NCBI GenBank assembly: GCA_963576475.1
Contig: OY754978.1
Coordinates: forward strand, 10,966,799 to 11,030,798
Length of the DNA stretch: 64,000 nucleotides
Source: Molanna angustata
Taxonomy: Eukaryota > Arthropoda > Insecta > Trichoptera > Molannidae
Direction: 5' to 3'
Under the pieces are notes generated by a model. That model saw nothing but the letters and a program-made list of their open reading frames with translations, was not told where the DNA came from and did not search any database. Shown here piece by piece: positions 1-13,057 of this stretch. A program made the translations under genes and the position numbers. Positions within the stretch are counted from its first letter, which is position 1. Every line of letters begins with the position of its first letter.

Positions 1-545
1 GAAGAAAAAGCGGTTTAAATTTCTTGCAAACTTATATTTAAATCACAATTTCGCACTTATTTAGTACAAACAATTAGATATACCTAAAATTATCATGTCT
101 ATTTTTATTATAAATAATAATTAAGTACACTATATGTAGGTAAGTAAGTCTTAACTTAGATATAACTAAATCTTAAAATTAGGTAGTTTTACTATCATTA
201 GATATATTATTACAAACTATTATACTTACATTTAATAATGTTTAAATTAATAATTATTTACACAGTAATATTTCGTCGTATTAGGTAATTTCTCACTACT
301 TATATTTTTGATCTTCTTTAATTTATAAAAAAATATATTGCTCTATACCTTATAGTTTTTTTAGAAATTTATGATAAATGTCAAAAATAGGGTAAAGCCT
401 TTTATTTTCCTACAAGAATATATACAGAACATAATCAAAAAACTAAGGTATATTTTTCTTTATTAATATCCAAACTAGCTAGGTTATTTTTTTTTAATTA
501 TTCGTTTTGTAGTAATGATGCAAATTCAAATTGAAAAAATAGATA
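1..545. other. AT-rich stretch, no gene seen
   Basis: Very AT-rich sequence with frequent stops in all frames. I see no coding exon, RNA gene or recognisable repeat here. Confidence 0.6.
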
Positions 546-559
546 CGTTGGCAGCAGTC

Positions 560-695
560 ACCCTCTTAACCCATATCATGGATATAATTATCTCATAGAG
601 TTATATAACATCTTAATATATTATACAACTCCATATTATAAGATAATTATATCCATGATATGGGTAAACATGGATGGTTTTGATTTCGCCGGTTG
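560..695. mobile_element. MITE-P copy 1 (foldback element)
   Basis: The 25-base arms at 569-593 and 641-665 are perfect inverted repeats containing the core catggatataattat. The right flank carries ggttttgatttcgccggt, which recurs in the copies at 13679 and 46745. No coding capacity. The left outer arm is degraded. From 696 to about 1015 I see only AT-rich sequence. Confidence 0.75.
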
Positions 696-1014
696 ACTAC
701 ATAGATGATAATGAATCAATTTACAAATATACATACTTATGTAATATCCACAAAAATGTTTTATTTATATTACCCCCAAATAGAGTTTGTACTCGTGCTT
801 TGGAGGGATTCTTATAAAAACGAAAAATTAATCATCATTATCATCATAATTAATAAAAAAAAAAATATACACAAATTCAAAAGATTAGAAAAACATGCAA
901 TTACACAAAATATCCAATAAAACAACAATTATTTAATTTATAATGTTATGACTTAATTTATATTGGTCAAATTAAATAAATAATAATAACATATTCACAT
1001 TTTTTGCACTATCA

Positions 1015-2556
1015 TATTTTTTATTTTATTTATTTTATTTTTTTTATTTTTCATTTGTTTGGAAACTTAACAGCTATACATTTATAATACTTAATTTGAA
1101 ATGAGAATACAAAATAAATAGCCAATTATAAAGTTTCTCATATTTAAATTATTATACATTATTAATTTTGGGTAGTCATTGTAAGATGGTGAGTGTATGT
1201 GGGGGAAAGGGAAGGGTAATGGATATAGGAAAGCGTTGATAAGGAAGGGATGAATGTTTAAGGAAAGTAGGTTTGATTTTTAACCAGTAATATTACCAAT
1301 AACTGCGCGTAATTGGCGTTTCATCGATGTCTGTGTGGAGTTAAATATATCAGGTTGGGGGTCAAGACTATTGTAATAATTTAAGCATCTGTTGACATAA
1401 TTATTCTGTGCGTAATTTGTTCTGCAGTATGGTGTTTAGAAAAGGTGATTTGTGCGTGTTGTTTTCATGGGGCAGTTGAAAGAAATTTTTTGGAGTAGGT
1501 AAGAGCTGTCTACAAGGTTATTAAGTATTTTATAAAGCAGATAGACATCGGATATCTTTCTTCTTTTTTCAAGTGATATAAACCCATGTAATTTTAAAGA
1601 TTGGTCATAATCATGGCGGTTAATTTTTTTTCTAAAATTAAGCGTTTTAACAAACCTTCTCTGAATCCTCTCAATTCTGTCGATGTGAATATTGTAACTA
1701 GGGCTCCATACGGTTGATGCAAACTCCAAATGACTTCTAACGAAGGCATTAAATAGAAGAACTAGCGAGGTTGTTTCTTTGAAGGATTTGGTTATTCTTT
1801 GTATGAAACCCAAGTTTCTGTAGCTTTTATTTACGACAGAATCAATATGAGGAATAAATGATAGTTTGTTATCAAGGATAACGCCTAGGTCTCTCGCTTC
1901 GAGTTTTTGCGACAATATATTATTATTAATAGTGTAGTGAAATTTAATTACATTTCTGCTTCTACTGAAACTCATTGAGAAACATTTATTTATATTTATA
2001 TATAATTGATTTTTTTCACAGTAGCGAAAAAGGTTATTTAAATCCTGTTGTAGCAGTGAGCAGTCATGTGTAGATGAGATTTGTTTATATAATTTACTGT
2101 CGTCGGCAAAAAGAATTATTTCAGAGGTAGCTATGCATTGTGTTATGTCGTTAATGTAGATCAGGAAAAGCAAGGGACCCAGGTGAGAACCCTGCGGTAC
2201 TCCGGAGGGAATTGGAACAAAACACGATTGGAAACCTTTGGCGGCTACTGCTTGTGATCTATTTGTTATATAGGACTTTATCCAACTGTACAGATCGCCA
2301 CGTATGCCAAAGTTCCATAATTTAAAACACAGAATATTGTGGTTAATTTTGTCGAACGCTTTGGCAAAATCTAGGTATATTGTATCTAACTGGTTATTTT
2401 CGAGTAAGGCAGAAAATGAATGGTCGGTAAATTCTAATAAATTGGTTTCCACTGATCTTTTACTAAGGAATCCATGTTGTTTAATAGTTAAAGATGTTCT
2501 TATTTCAGGATTAATTTGATCTCTAATGATTTTTTCAAATAATTTACTGAAAATAC
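1015..2556 (-). mobile_element. 5'-truncated CR1/Jockey-like LINE, reverse transcriptase
   Basis: A minus-strand open frame at 2560-1436 encodes about 370 residues of a non-LTR reverse transcriptase. Visible motifs, in order, are LDFAKAFDKINH (finger/palm), SGVPQGSHLGPLLF, the catalytic box LFADDSKLY and a thumb region ending in a typical C-terminal block. The endonuclease and the N-terminal part of the RT are missing, so the copy is 5'-truncated at about 2556. An A-rich TAAA-type tail lies near 1050-1015. It resembles the larger copy at 58170-55911. It sits about 65 bp past the stop codon of the receptor gene upstream, on the same strand, so it may lie in that gene's 3' UTR. The frame is open over the retained part, which suggests a fairly young insertion. 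Confidence 0.88.
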
Positions 2557-2623
2557 ACAATTATAACAAATAGACAATTAATTAACAAATAGACAGTAAC
2601 ATCTGCTACTCACGATGCACAAA

Positions 2624-5600
2624 TCAATGCAAAAATGGATATTCTATAATATTATCATACACCCGAATTTTCTTCTTTCGATTAGATAACTTTTTCAAAA
2701 TTTCTAAAGAAAACACAATAGTCGACATTAACAATCCAATAAACAACAGATAGAAGGAAGTCTGCACATCGGAAAAAGACAATTTTCTCTCAGTATCCTT
2801 GCTGATCTGGGTCATCCTGGCTCGCAACAAGATCGAGTACTCCGTGAAGTCGTACCATTTGATGTTCAGTCCAGCCGCAACGACCCTCCTCAGAAACTCG
2901 TTTACGTGATGAAGAAAAGGAAAATTTTTGTGCACGATGTAGGCCAGGTGATAGCTCCGAGGACATTGTTCCACTATGTACAGTTCTGGCTCGCCATCTC
3001 TCCTGGTGAAGTTCAACTGAATGATCTGTTCTGCGTCTGTTCTCCTCTCAATGACAGAAGAGTTCCTGAACTTGGCCGCAGTTGCGATAGAGCCCATCGT
3101 AGTGATCCTCTTCGACAAGATGTCCCCGATTCTGCTGATGTTGGTACCAAACGTGTCCACGTTGTGTGTTGTAATAGGTAAGCCAGACTCTAGCAATTCT
3201 TCGAGTGTGTTTATGTCCGAGAAATGAGATAAAGTGCTGTACGCCGTACTTAGCTGACCCTAAAAATATATATTAAATTATTTCTAAAAAAAATAATAAA
3301 ACACAGTTTTAATTCACAAACGAGTGTGAATTTTACGAGCTTAAGTGCTTTTGGCGAACACAGCCAACATCCTCAACATCAAACTAAATATATATAATAC
3401 AGTGATATGTAATGGTTAAAACCATTACATATCACTGATATAATATAATATTGTATGGATAGAGGGAATAGGAGACCAGCGTCTACAATCCGCATTCACC
3501 TGATTCCGGTTTAGTAAATCAAAGTTTCCGGTTGGCTCTCTGATTGGTTGAGATCTCGTAGTATTAAGTCAAATGAGCTGCGAAATTTTATATCAAATGC
3601 GAAAATTGAAAAAAAAACATTGTAAATGTAAGTAATTCATAATAATTTATAATTCAATTTATAAAGAAACTCGCTCAGGCGAGTAGCTATTATTATTATA
3701 AACAAGCTAAAACCTAACCAAGAAATGCAGAAAAGAAAAGCTGGGAATAGACGCTACTAATAAACTAATAAGAGGGGAGCGGGGACTGGGGTTTTGCTAG
3801 AAAAACTAATAGTATTATGACTTAATCGCCTAATTATAGGGTCGACTATCGGCTTGTACAAAGATTCTAGAAAATATGTACTTTACTAGCTATTACAATT
3901 CATAGAGAGCTTGTTCCAGTTATATTTACAAAGAAAATAGGATTGAAACTTCTTCTTCTTCTTCTTCTTCCTTTTCATAGATCCGAAGATCTGTTTGTAC
4001 CGCTATTCTGTCTCCTGCGATGTGGACTGCCAACTGTCTCGCCATCTCTTTGGAGGTCTTCCTGGTGGTCTTCTTCCAGCTGGGTTCTCCTGGAGAGCGA
4101 TACGTGGGAGTCTATTTTCAGCCATTCTGTTTACATGTGAGCTCCAATATCGCCTCCGCTGTCTTCCCCATCTGACGATGTCCTCCGTACTACACTTTTT
4201 TCTTATTTCGGTATTTCGAATTCGGTCTCTTAGAGTGTTTCCGGTTATACATCGCAATGTCCTCATCTCTGATGTTCTCTGAAGAGATTTTGTTCTCGTT
4301 GTGTCTGCTCTGGTCTCTACTCCGTAGGTGGCAATGGGTCTTACACATGTTTTATATATTCGGACTTTGCTTTCGATATTCATGTGTTTATTCCTCCATA
4401 TACTTTCCTTTAGACATCCTGATATTGCAGCTGCTTTATTTACTTGTCTTAATGTTTCGTCGTATAGACTACCGCTGCTAGTGATGTCTATTCCCAGGTA
4501 TTTAAAGTCCATCACTTGCTCTATTATGTTATTTTCTACGACTAATTTGCATCTCAACGGGTTCTTGCTTATCGTGAGACTCTTTGTTTTGTCTGTAGAT
4601 ATCATCATATTATATTTAAGTGGTGTATGATTTAGTTTGTATAGCATCCTTTGAAGGTCATCTTCTGATTCTGCGATAAGTACCGCATCGTCGGCGTAAC
4701 ATACTATACTGACTCTTTTACCTCCCATTCGGTACCCAAGGTTTAGGTCTACAACTTCTTCGATCAGTTTGTCCATTATTAAGTTGAATAGGAATGGACT
4801 TAGACTATCGCCTTGTCTTATTCCGATTGGAGTTGGGACTGGATTGGTGAGGTCGCCCTGTGTTTTTATTCTAGTAAAGCTGTCGGTATTCAATCCTTGG
4901 ATTATTTTTACTATGTTGGAGGGAGTATTCTTAGCATTGAGTATTTCTATTATGTCCTCCAGTCTGACTCTGTCAAACGCCTTGGTGAGGTCGACGAAGC
5001 ACATATATGCAGCCTTATTATATTCTATTGATTTTTCAGCGATCTGTCGAACGACAAAAATAGCATCTGATGTTGATCGATTCTTCCTAAAGCCCTGCTG
5101 TTCGTCTCTATTTGTGAGGTGTCTATCTAGTTTGGTTCTGATTATGCTCGTCGTGAGTTTTAATACTGAGCTTAAGAGACAGATACCTCGGTAATTAGAC
5201 GGGTTTGCCTTGTCCCCTTTTTTGAAGATTGGTATGGTGATGCTTGTATGCCATTCTGTTGGGATATCTGCATAATATCGGATTGAAACTGTATATTTAT
5301 TTATTTTTATAAATTATTTATTTTATAATTATGAACTTTTTCTGTATTGACGAAAAAACTTTGAAATATTAAATATTTATTTTATAAAACCAATATGTAA
5401 ATAATCGTGGATTTTAGAGCTACAAAAAGTATTTTCTTAAATTATGAAATCACAAACAAATGAACATGCTAGTTGATTGATGTCCAAACGATCAGTTTGA
5501 TTGGCTGTTTTAGAAATATAACATGTTTTTACACTTAAGGACGCGAAGTGCCACCACATGAAATATTAAATCCTGTGAAATTTGTCACCCACAATTCGTT

Positions 5601-7370
5601 CGCTTCCATAAGTTGAAACAGGATAACACATACTAATATATTATGTGCATAGGAACAATATGTTGGTGCCTAAAATATACTATGCGTTAGTTATTACAAT
5701 ACTTTGAATTTGTACACTGCATTTTTTCATCCATTTCTCAAGAAGCATAAAAAGATAAAACCATTCAATTAGATTAAAATACACAAAACAATGGACGAAT
5801 GGACGAATCAATTAATGAATAAATTAATGAGTGTATAAAAGTAAAAATAAATAACTATATTATGTACCTAAGTCAAAAAAAATATATCAATTTTCTTATG
5901 CCGTCTAAAAATACACATAATTACCTGAAAAACTCCAACTACAATCAAATTGAATATCATACACATCGCTACTAAAAGTCTCTCCCGAAATATCTTTGGC
6001 AGTTTAATTGGGTTTGACGTAAAAATAAGACAAATGTCCACAAAATAAACGTAAATCTTTCTTTTCTTCCCGGTACTCATTGCAAATTTAGCCTTCATTG
6101 TCCACCAAGCAAATCCGATTAAAAATATACAAATGATAATCAGCCCCCAAACTTCCGCGTTGAAGATTAATAGTATGGACATCCAATGAGGAACTTGCGT
6201 GGCCTTTGGAACCAATACACAAACTTCGTCATAGTAAATCGGATAAGTGAAGGTTATTTCGTCGGAATAAAATTTCATGAATCGTGCATTGAACGATATA
6301 TCCATCCTTTCGAAAATGATGTCTCCCAAACTTCCTGTGAAAGTATTATTTATCTTATAGCCGTATTCTCCATTATCGGTTGGCTCAGCTATCACAGCGT
6401 TGAAATGAAAAAACTTAATAAAATTTCCCAAAACTATTCCGTCAAGACCTCCTTGGTTTCCTATTCCCTCGATATCTTTATGCATATACGTCTCCATGAA
6501 ACTCGTTGGAGGTTCCTTCAGCAACGTGGGTAATCGCGAAAACAGATTTACACGAAGCGGATAGTTGTTGAAATTGTACTTGTTTTGAAAATTGATTGCA
6601 TATTTTTTGTCGAAATTTTCTTCCGTCAAAACGACAACGCCTTGAGAATAGATTCCGGTGACGTGCGTCAGTGTAAAGTCATAGATAAGAACGTGCTCTC
6701 TTCTACACAAATATGGCAGCACAATTACAGTCTCAATCAAACGAAATAGTTTCCATAATTCCTCGAACAATTTTCCAGCCGTTTCTTTAATGGCGTCCTG
6801 ATATCGCCTGTCACGGCACGTCAAATTTGACAAGTGTCGCGTTGAAATGACTAAAAGGAGCCGTTCTGTTAATGTATTTTTATTCATTCGGCACATTTCG
6901 CTAAATATTTTCATATCCAACGATTGAAACGAATCGAAGAAAATAATATAAGTTTGTTTGGGTTCAATTTTGATATTTGTTATCGCAAACGTGCAGTTGA
7001 CACGTTGTCATATAATAATATTCTCACCTATGCGGGTGTTGAATATCATCAAAGGGATTATTCTTTGTGATCTGAAGTATTGAATAAATTCCCCTTGGAC
7101 ATTTAAATATTTCCTAACACTTTTATCATAATATTCAATATTATTATCATTTGATCCGTCCAACATTACAACTGTTGTGGTTAATTCAGTTATGAATGAG
7201 AAGGCCATGTAATGCTTATTCTGAACTTTTGTTTGTTGGTGTCTAAAGTTAATTATTTCATGAATATTCATATCATTGCTTTCACCATTTATGTAAAGAA
7301 TTTTATTTTGTGAAATGATAATATTTCTTAAAACGATGCACAGTAACAGATGGGTGAATCCTTTAAACAT
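2624..7370 (-). CDS. Divergent ionotropic receptor A, one in-frame TGA
   Basis: An insect variant ionotropic receptor: a ligand-gated channel subunit of chemosensory membranes, related to ionotropic glutamate receptors. Two exons, 7370-5925 and 3259-2624, join at CAG/GTAATT and TTTTTAG/GGT in phase 0, giving 693 codons. The start is the ATG at 7370, followed by a hydrophobic signal-like segment. The S1 ligand-binding lobe is about residues 272-396 (NNTFTGSLGDIIFERMDISF, then TYPIYYDEVCVLVPK). M1 is about 407-423, M3 spans the splice junction, S2 contains CPRSYHLAYIVHK, and M4 lies near the C-terminus. The only lesion I see is TGA at 7010-7008 (codon 121), followed directly by C. The frame is open on both sides of it. 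By eye about half of the exon-2 residues match receptor B. The intron contains a LINE at 3951-5280. This is a recent pseudogene, a null allele, an assembly error or a readthrough gene. Confidence 0.88.
3400..3437. repeat. Perfect 38-bp palindrome
   Basis: Arms 3400-3417 and 3420-3437 are exact reverse complements (cagtgatatgtaatggtt) with a two-base spacer. It lies in the intron of receptor A. No family is recognised; it may be a minimal foldback element. Confidence 0.8.
3951..5280 (-). mobile_element. 5'-truncated non-LTR LINE with target-site duplication
   Basis: The minus strand is open from about 5280 to 4003 and encodes RT palm and thumb: FRKNRSTSDAIF, LTKAFDRVRLEDI, IGIRQGDSLSPFLFN, the catalytic box VCYADDAVLIAE, and a basic C-terminal tail ending GRPPKRWRDSWQSTSQETE. 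It ends in a (GAA)n tail at 3951-3970. The flanking sequence gattgaaact occurs at 3941-3950 and again at 5281-5290, a direct target-site duplication that fixes both ends. The endonuclease domain is absent. The clade is uncertain: it looks RTE/BovB-like or a related clade. It was inserted into the intron of receptor A in the gene's own orientation. Confidence 0.9.
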
Positions 7371-7397
7371 TTTTTTATTTAAATTATTCTGTTTCAA

Positions 7398-9298
7398 AAA
7401 GATTTATACACCTTTAGTTAGTAAATAGTTTATATTTTTTTATTTATTCATTTTTGTTGGAAATTTATATGCATCGACGTATAATTTAACTTACAATCAT
7501 TTCATTTGGTAGGCAAACAATAAATGTTCTTAAATCTGTTTACAATATATTTACTTTGTTGTTACTTGTGGTGATTTGTTTGACAATGATAAGTTGTTGC
7601 CAAAATTTAATTTATTTCTATTCGCATATATTTACATAGCTTGACGTGTTTTGGGTTGTTGATATTAAATAAATATAATAGATTGATTTTCTGTATCATT
7701 AATGTACTTCATCAATTAAGTATTTCCTATAGATTTAAGGAATTCGAAAGAACTGAAAATTAATCATTTTCTCCTTCAGGAATCGAACGGAATCCAACTT
7801 AGGTCGCCGTCACAATAGTCAATCACTATCCCACGACAGCGATCAACAATCTTTATGCAACAAAAAAAATAGAGATTTTAGTATAATATAAATATATAAA
7901 TACACGCGTAATGATGTGAAAATAATAATTGAATGAAAAAAATAAGCAAAAACTCTTTGTTTTTATAACCTGTCATTTAAGTATTTGTAAAAAGTTTGTT
8001 TAAGTTGTTAAATATTTTGACAACTTAACAAACGCTCATGTTATATTATAGTCAATCTGGATGACAGCTCAGCTTTTCAGTTGCGTAAAGGAAAATATTA
8101 AATAAACATAATATTATCCAATAATAATCAATAACTTTTATTCCCGTATTCACACACAAATCTTGAGGAAGCAACCTTCAAAGTACCTTAAAGACGATTT
8201 CGCTATTCCGTGTGTGTCATCACATACCTTAAAAAATCCTCAAAATTTCAACAAAATTTATTCCATGCGCATTCTGCTACTATGAATGTGCGTAGATGTC
8301 TTCAAGTGCCAAGTAATAAAAATAACGAGTGACGAATAATGAATACTATATATATTATTCTATCTGTAGAATATATTTAAACAATAATATCTCATTGTGA
8401 AATATTGAATAATTAAAATATTAAAAACTTGAGTACCTACATAACCAACAAATTATTCCATTCTTTATAGAATCTTCTATCTTGTCTAAAGTAACGGGTA
8501 AATCTTCGTAAATAAATCAGTATATATGCTTTACTTGAGGTGTAGACTTTACTTGAGTGCTCCTTAAGGGCGACACTTAACTTTAAGACACATTGAAGAC
8601 CAGCCCCCCTAGACAACATGTCATTAAAGCTAAGCGTTATATCGCTAAGCGATAGAAATGTATGAAATTGGTGGCTGTCACGTGATGTCATAGTCACCAA
8701 TTCCATACATTTACTATCGCTTAGCGATATAACGCTTAGCTTAAATGGCATGTTGTCTAGGGGGGCTGAAACCTCCAAAATACTCATATTTGACTCTGAA
8801 TACGAGTATTAGAAAAAAATCAATGTAAAATGTGTTTACACACATTTTATATTGATTTTTGTATTCTTTCACATAATTGGATCATGAAATCAGCCACATG
8901 TAAAAAATTAGAAAATATAAAAAAAACGAGGGATCTAAATAAAAAACAAATTTATATAAATTTATATATTTTATTAAAATTACAGATGTCTTTGAAATAA
9001 ATTATGTTCGGAACAATCCTTGATGATAAATATTTATCACTTTTATTTTTGAAACATTATTTTTATCTATCTCAAAAACAAACAAGGAAACATAAAAATC
9101 TGTTATGTTTCCGAATAAAATAAAATAAATAAATAAATAACTGTTGGTAAATTTGAATTTAAATTTTAATTCTTAAATACCAGTTTTGTAAAGAAAACTT
9201 GTGCTTTAAAATTCGATTTTGTATAACTTTGTTAGTCATGATGCACGTTTTAAATAGTTTAACTCTAAAAAATAAAAACAAAACCATAATTATAGATC
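7398..9298. other. Intergenic between the two receptors
   Basis: AT-rich spacer with no convincing exon. It should hold the promoter of receptor A immediately above 7370, but I see no decisive promoter motif. A foldback MITE at 8601-8768 is listed separately. A tRNA-like, SINE-like stretch near 7790-7860 is too degraded to call. Confidence 0.55.
8601..8768. mobile_element. Foldback MITE
   Basis: The terminal 20 bases, cagcccccctagacaacatg (8601-8620), are repeated exactly inverted at 8749-8768. Most of the remaining arm also pairs: a gctaagcg-containing segment recurs inverted in both halves, leaving a short central loop around 8672-8695. No coding capacity. The family is not recognised. Confidence 0.85.
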
Positions 9299-9312
9299 TT
9301 TGTAATTTTATT

Positions 9313-9951
9313 TTTTAACAGATTTTTAATTATGTCAATAGAGACGAAGTTGGAATATTTACTGTGGGAGAGCCGGGAAATCAAGGCACCTACAGGGCTT
9401 ACGACCTGTCATCGGCTGGTTTACGTGATCACTTTATGCGCTTGCGCAACGTTCACCAATTATGCAATTTTGAAAGTTCTATATATTGTAATACTGAAAT
9501 TCTTTTCGCTTGAAAATAAGGAATTTTTATTATGGCCATCTATGTGTGAAATTATGAACAACAATAATTCTTATTATTTTTATGTATTTTTGTTGTAACG
9601 CCATCTATTGAGAGAATTGTTTTTTTTGTAAATAATGAGAGCAACAATTCTTATACCTGAGGTGACAAATGCATTTTTCGCATAGAAGTCACCCCTGAAT
9701 TGCGCCAAACTTATAAGGTCATTTTGTCTTATTTACCTACTTGTACCAATGTGTAAGTAATCGAATATTTTTTTTTATTATTGCATATGCGCAAACATCG
9801 GATTTTTTTCCCTGTCGGGAGTTAAAGATATTTTTTAACAGATTTTTAATTATCTCAATAGAGACGAAGTTGGAATATTTACTGTGGGAGAACCGGGAAA
9901 TCAAGGCACCTACAGGGCTTACGACCTGTCATCGGCTGGTATACGTGATCA
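9313..9951. mobile_element. Element with 119-bp direct terminal repeats and 14-bp TSD
   Basis: Segments 9313-9431 and 9833-9951 are direct repeats of equal length, differing at about three positions. The whole unit is flanked by tttgtaattttatt at 9299-9312 and again at 9952-9965. The interior (about 400 bp) has no long conserved frame. Direct terminal repeats fit an LTR or TRIM-like element, but a 14-bp duplication is too long for integrase and fits target-primed insertion, as in Penelope-like elements, whose pseudo-LTRs and variable TSDs look like this. A hairpin with arms acagg/cctgt lies inside each repeat. A diverged copy occurs inverted at 18618-18718. Confidence 0.75.
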
Positions 9952-10364
9952 TTTGTAATTTTATTAAAAGCACTGTTTGTTCCAAGGTTTATTTATTTGT
10001 CATTTCAAAAACGCTATTTGTAAAAAACTCTAGTTACGTACCACGACAGCATAAAGTTTTTTATCAAAGATAGTAATAATTGAAATTGATTGCACGTTGT
10101 AAAAGAAATTCATTTTATTTGACAAGGTCTTTATAATATAGTTGACATTAGTTATAGAAAATACTAAAGAATTCAAAAATGCTATTTTATTTATATTCAA
10201 ATATTATTATTCAAAATTCAAAACGTTTAAATTGAAAATTATGTTTTAAAAATAGGTACATTTTATTTTATTCAACTCGGTTTCAATTTCATTTCAGTTT
10301 TTTAATGTCGTCTAGAAACCCTAGAAATAGAAAAAATGTAGGTACGTGAACTTGTTTAAATTCA

Positions 10365-13017
10365 TTAAAATAAAAATGGCTGGTGAGGCTCCCGAACGAA
10401 TGCAAATTTATTATAATCGACATTCCTATCTTTTCTTCGTTTCAAAGTGTAAGTTATTTTCTCACAAACGAAGACAACTATCGACAAAGCCATACCGATC
10501 CCAAAGAATAAAAAAGACGCCTGCAAGTCAAAAAATGACAGTTGTCGGTCCAACTCTTTGTTGGTTTGTTTTAATCTCGAGGACAGAAGAAGCGAAAATT
10601 CGGTGAAAAAGTACCACTTTTCGATCAGGCCAGAAGTGACCGCCTTCTCCAGGAACTTGTTGATGTGGTTCAAGAACGGGAAGCCTCTGTGGACGATATA
10701 GGCCAGGTGATAGGTTCTCGGACACTCGTCGACAATGTGAAGTAGAGGTTCCCCATAGCTGTTTGTATAGTTCAACTTGATCAATAATTCCGCGTCTGTT
10801 CTTCTCTCGACGGCTGCCATGCTCCTCTTCTTGGCCACATACTGGATGCCCTTGTCGCCTTTGATGATCTTCTTTGACAGTTTATTACCAGCCTTGCTGA
10901 TGTTCACTCCAAATATATCGTCGTTGCTCGTTTCTATCAAATACCCTGACTTGTCCAATTCTGACAGAGTGTTGATGTCTGAATAATATGAGATTGTGCT
11001 ATACGCTGTACTCAGTTGGCCCTAAAAATAATAATGTCGTTAATTCAATAATACAAATTGAAAGAAGTGCAATCAGACATAAGTCTGTCGATAAATCGTT
11101 AGTAATAAAATGTGGACCGATTTTTTTTTATTATTTCCGGCATTTTAATAATTGAATAATAATTAATTGATTAAGTTTGATAATTTTTTTATTGATTACT
11201 TTTTTTTCATTCATCACAATGTGGGATAAATAGCAACAGGTGTGCGAAAAGCTTCTTGGCATTATAGACCATATGGTAGTGTGCAGATCACGTTGCAAGA
11301 CAGGAAGTTGACAGACGAGCATCACGAACTTTAAAATGGAGACCTTGGAAAGACAAAAGAAGAGTAACGTCGACTACAGAAAAGATGGGCTGACGATATA
11401 GTTAAGGTGCTGGATAAAATTGGTACAGGGACGCCCAGGATAGAGAAAGGTGGAAACAGTTGAAGGAGGCCTAAATGCAGCAGTGGAGATATGGCTGAGA
11501 AGAAGAAAAGAGGAAGGTGTGCGGATGTGCGATTGTCTTATAAAAGGAACCACGTCTCACTACACACCTCGTTTCACTTAAAAAGACAACATTTAGACTG
11601 GGTGTGAACCTCATTACTGAACTATATATAAGATATTATTTTGCCTCTTGTATTTTCGATGACCCAGCTCTTACGGGACATCCGAACAGATGATGTTAGA
11701 AGAGAGTGGAAGAACTATTCGAAGCCGGTGCATCACAGCATTTATTGGATTATTTGAATGAAAGTATTAAAAGTATTAAAACATAATTAGAACTGTAATC
11801 GAAAGTATTAAAACAAAATTAGAACTGTAATCAAAAGTATTAAAACATAATTAGAACTGTAATTGAAAGTATTAAAACATAATAAGAATTGTTATCAAAA
11901 GTATTAAAACAAAATTAGAACTGTATTCAAAAGTATTAAAACATAATTAGAACTGTAATCGAAAGTATTAAAACATAATTAGAACTTTATCAAAAGTATT
12001 AAAACATAATTAGAACTTTATCAAAAGTATTAAAACATAATTAGAACTGTAAATGAAAGTATTAAAATATAATTAGAACTGTCATCGTTTGTGTTGTGAT
12101 GTTATTTGTACACCTTTATATTTAACTTTACCTATCTGTTCGTACTGGAATTTTGCAATTGATTTTTAACTAACTTCTCGACCAGTTAGACCATAGAAAC
12201 TTTCATAATGTATGAATAACCGATGACAATGCATGTTTATACTGTGTTCAGCTTAATTCACGTGATGTTTTGATACAGAGTCAGACATTCGGTTGCGCCA
12301 GCGAAAATTTGTTTATTCTTGCTTGGTTGGTATATGTGCAAATCGCCCCCCTCTACTGGCCCAACGAAAACATATATGTTTATATCGTTTCACAATGTGT
12401 ATGATCTATATTTTAATTTTTTTGCTGTATAAAATAACTGAATTTGACGTTGGCAATATAAACGGACTGACGTGAAACATTTTTTACTCCTCACTAACCC
12501 AAGGGGATATAGTGGGAAGTTATGATTTCGCAATTTTTAAGGGTATTTTTTTTATTGCAGATTATCAACTAGTATCATGCTCAGATTGTATTCTAAAAGT
12601 TTCGTCACAATGTATCTGTGTGTGTGTGTGTGTACTATGTGCAGTGTGCTGTGTGCTATATACTGTGTGCTATGTACGGCGTGTTTATTTTACTTTATCG
12701 ATCATAGACTAAAGTACCTACTCATTCGATTCATTTCAAATTTTGCAAATATGTATATCTAATACTCGCTTAGACGCCATTAGATTTTGAAGGATATCTG
12801 AACAGTGCTTCTCGAATTTTTAAACATCAAATATTTGAAAGTGACCCCAAGCTCAGGAAACTTAAATTTTGAAAAAATAAAAATTCACAATTATGAATAT
12901 AAAAGTTTTGTAGGCCTATAACTGTTTTTATATTCTGAAATTTTGTGCTCTCTCACACGCACACGCGCACGCACACGCACACGCATACACACACGCACAC
13001 ACACACACACACACACG

Positions 13018-13057
<40 letters not shown>

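Noticed and set aside
6901..7026. Intron in receptor A that would remove the TGA (GTGAGA to TTTAG)
   Set aside because: Joining these sites shifts the frame and creates an early stop; no other AG lies in the interval.
11762..12083. CRISPR-like regular array
   Set aside because: Units are contiguous with no distinct spacers, and the genome is eukaryotic; it is a minisatellite.
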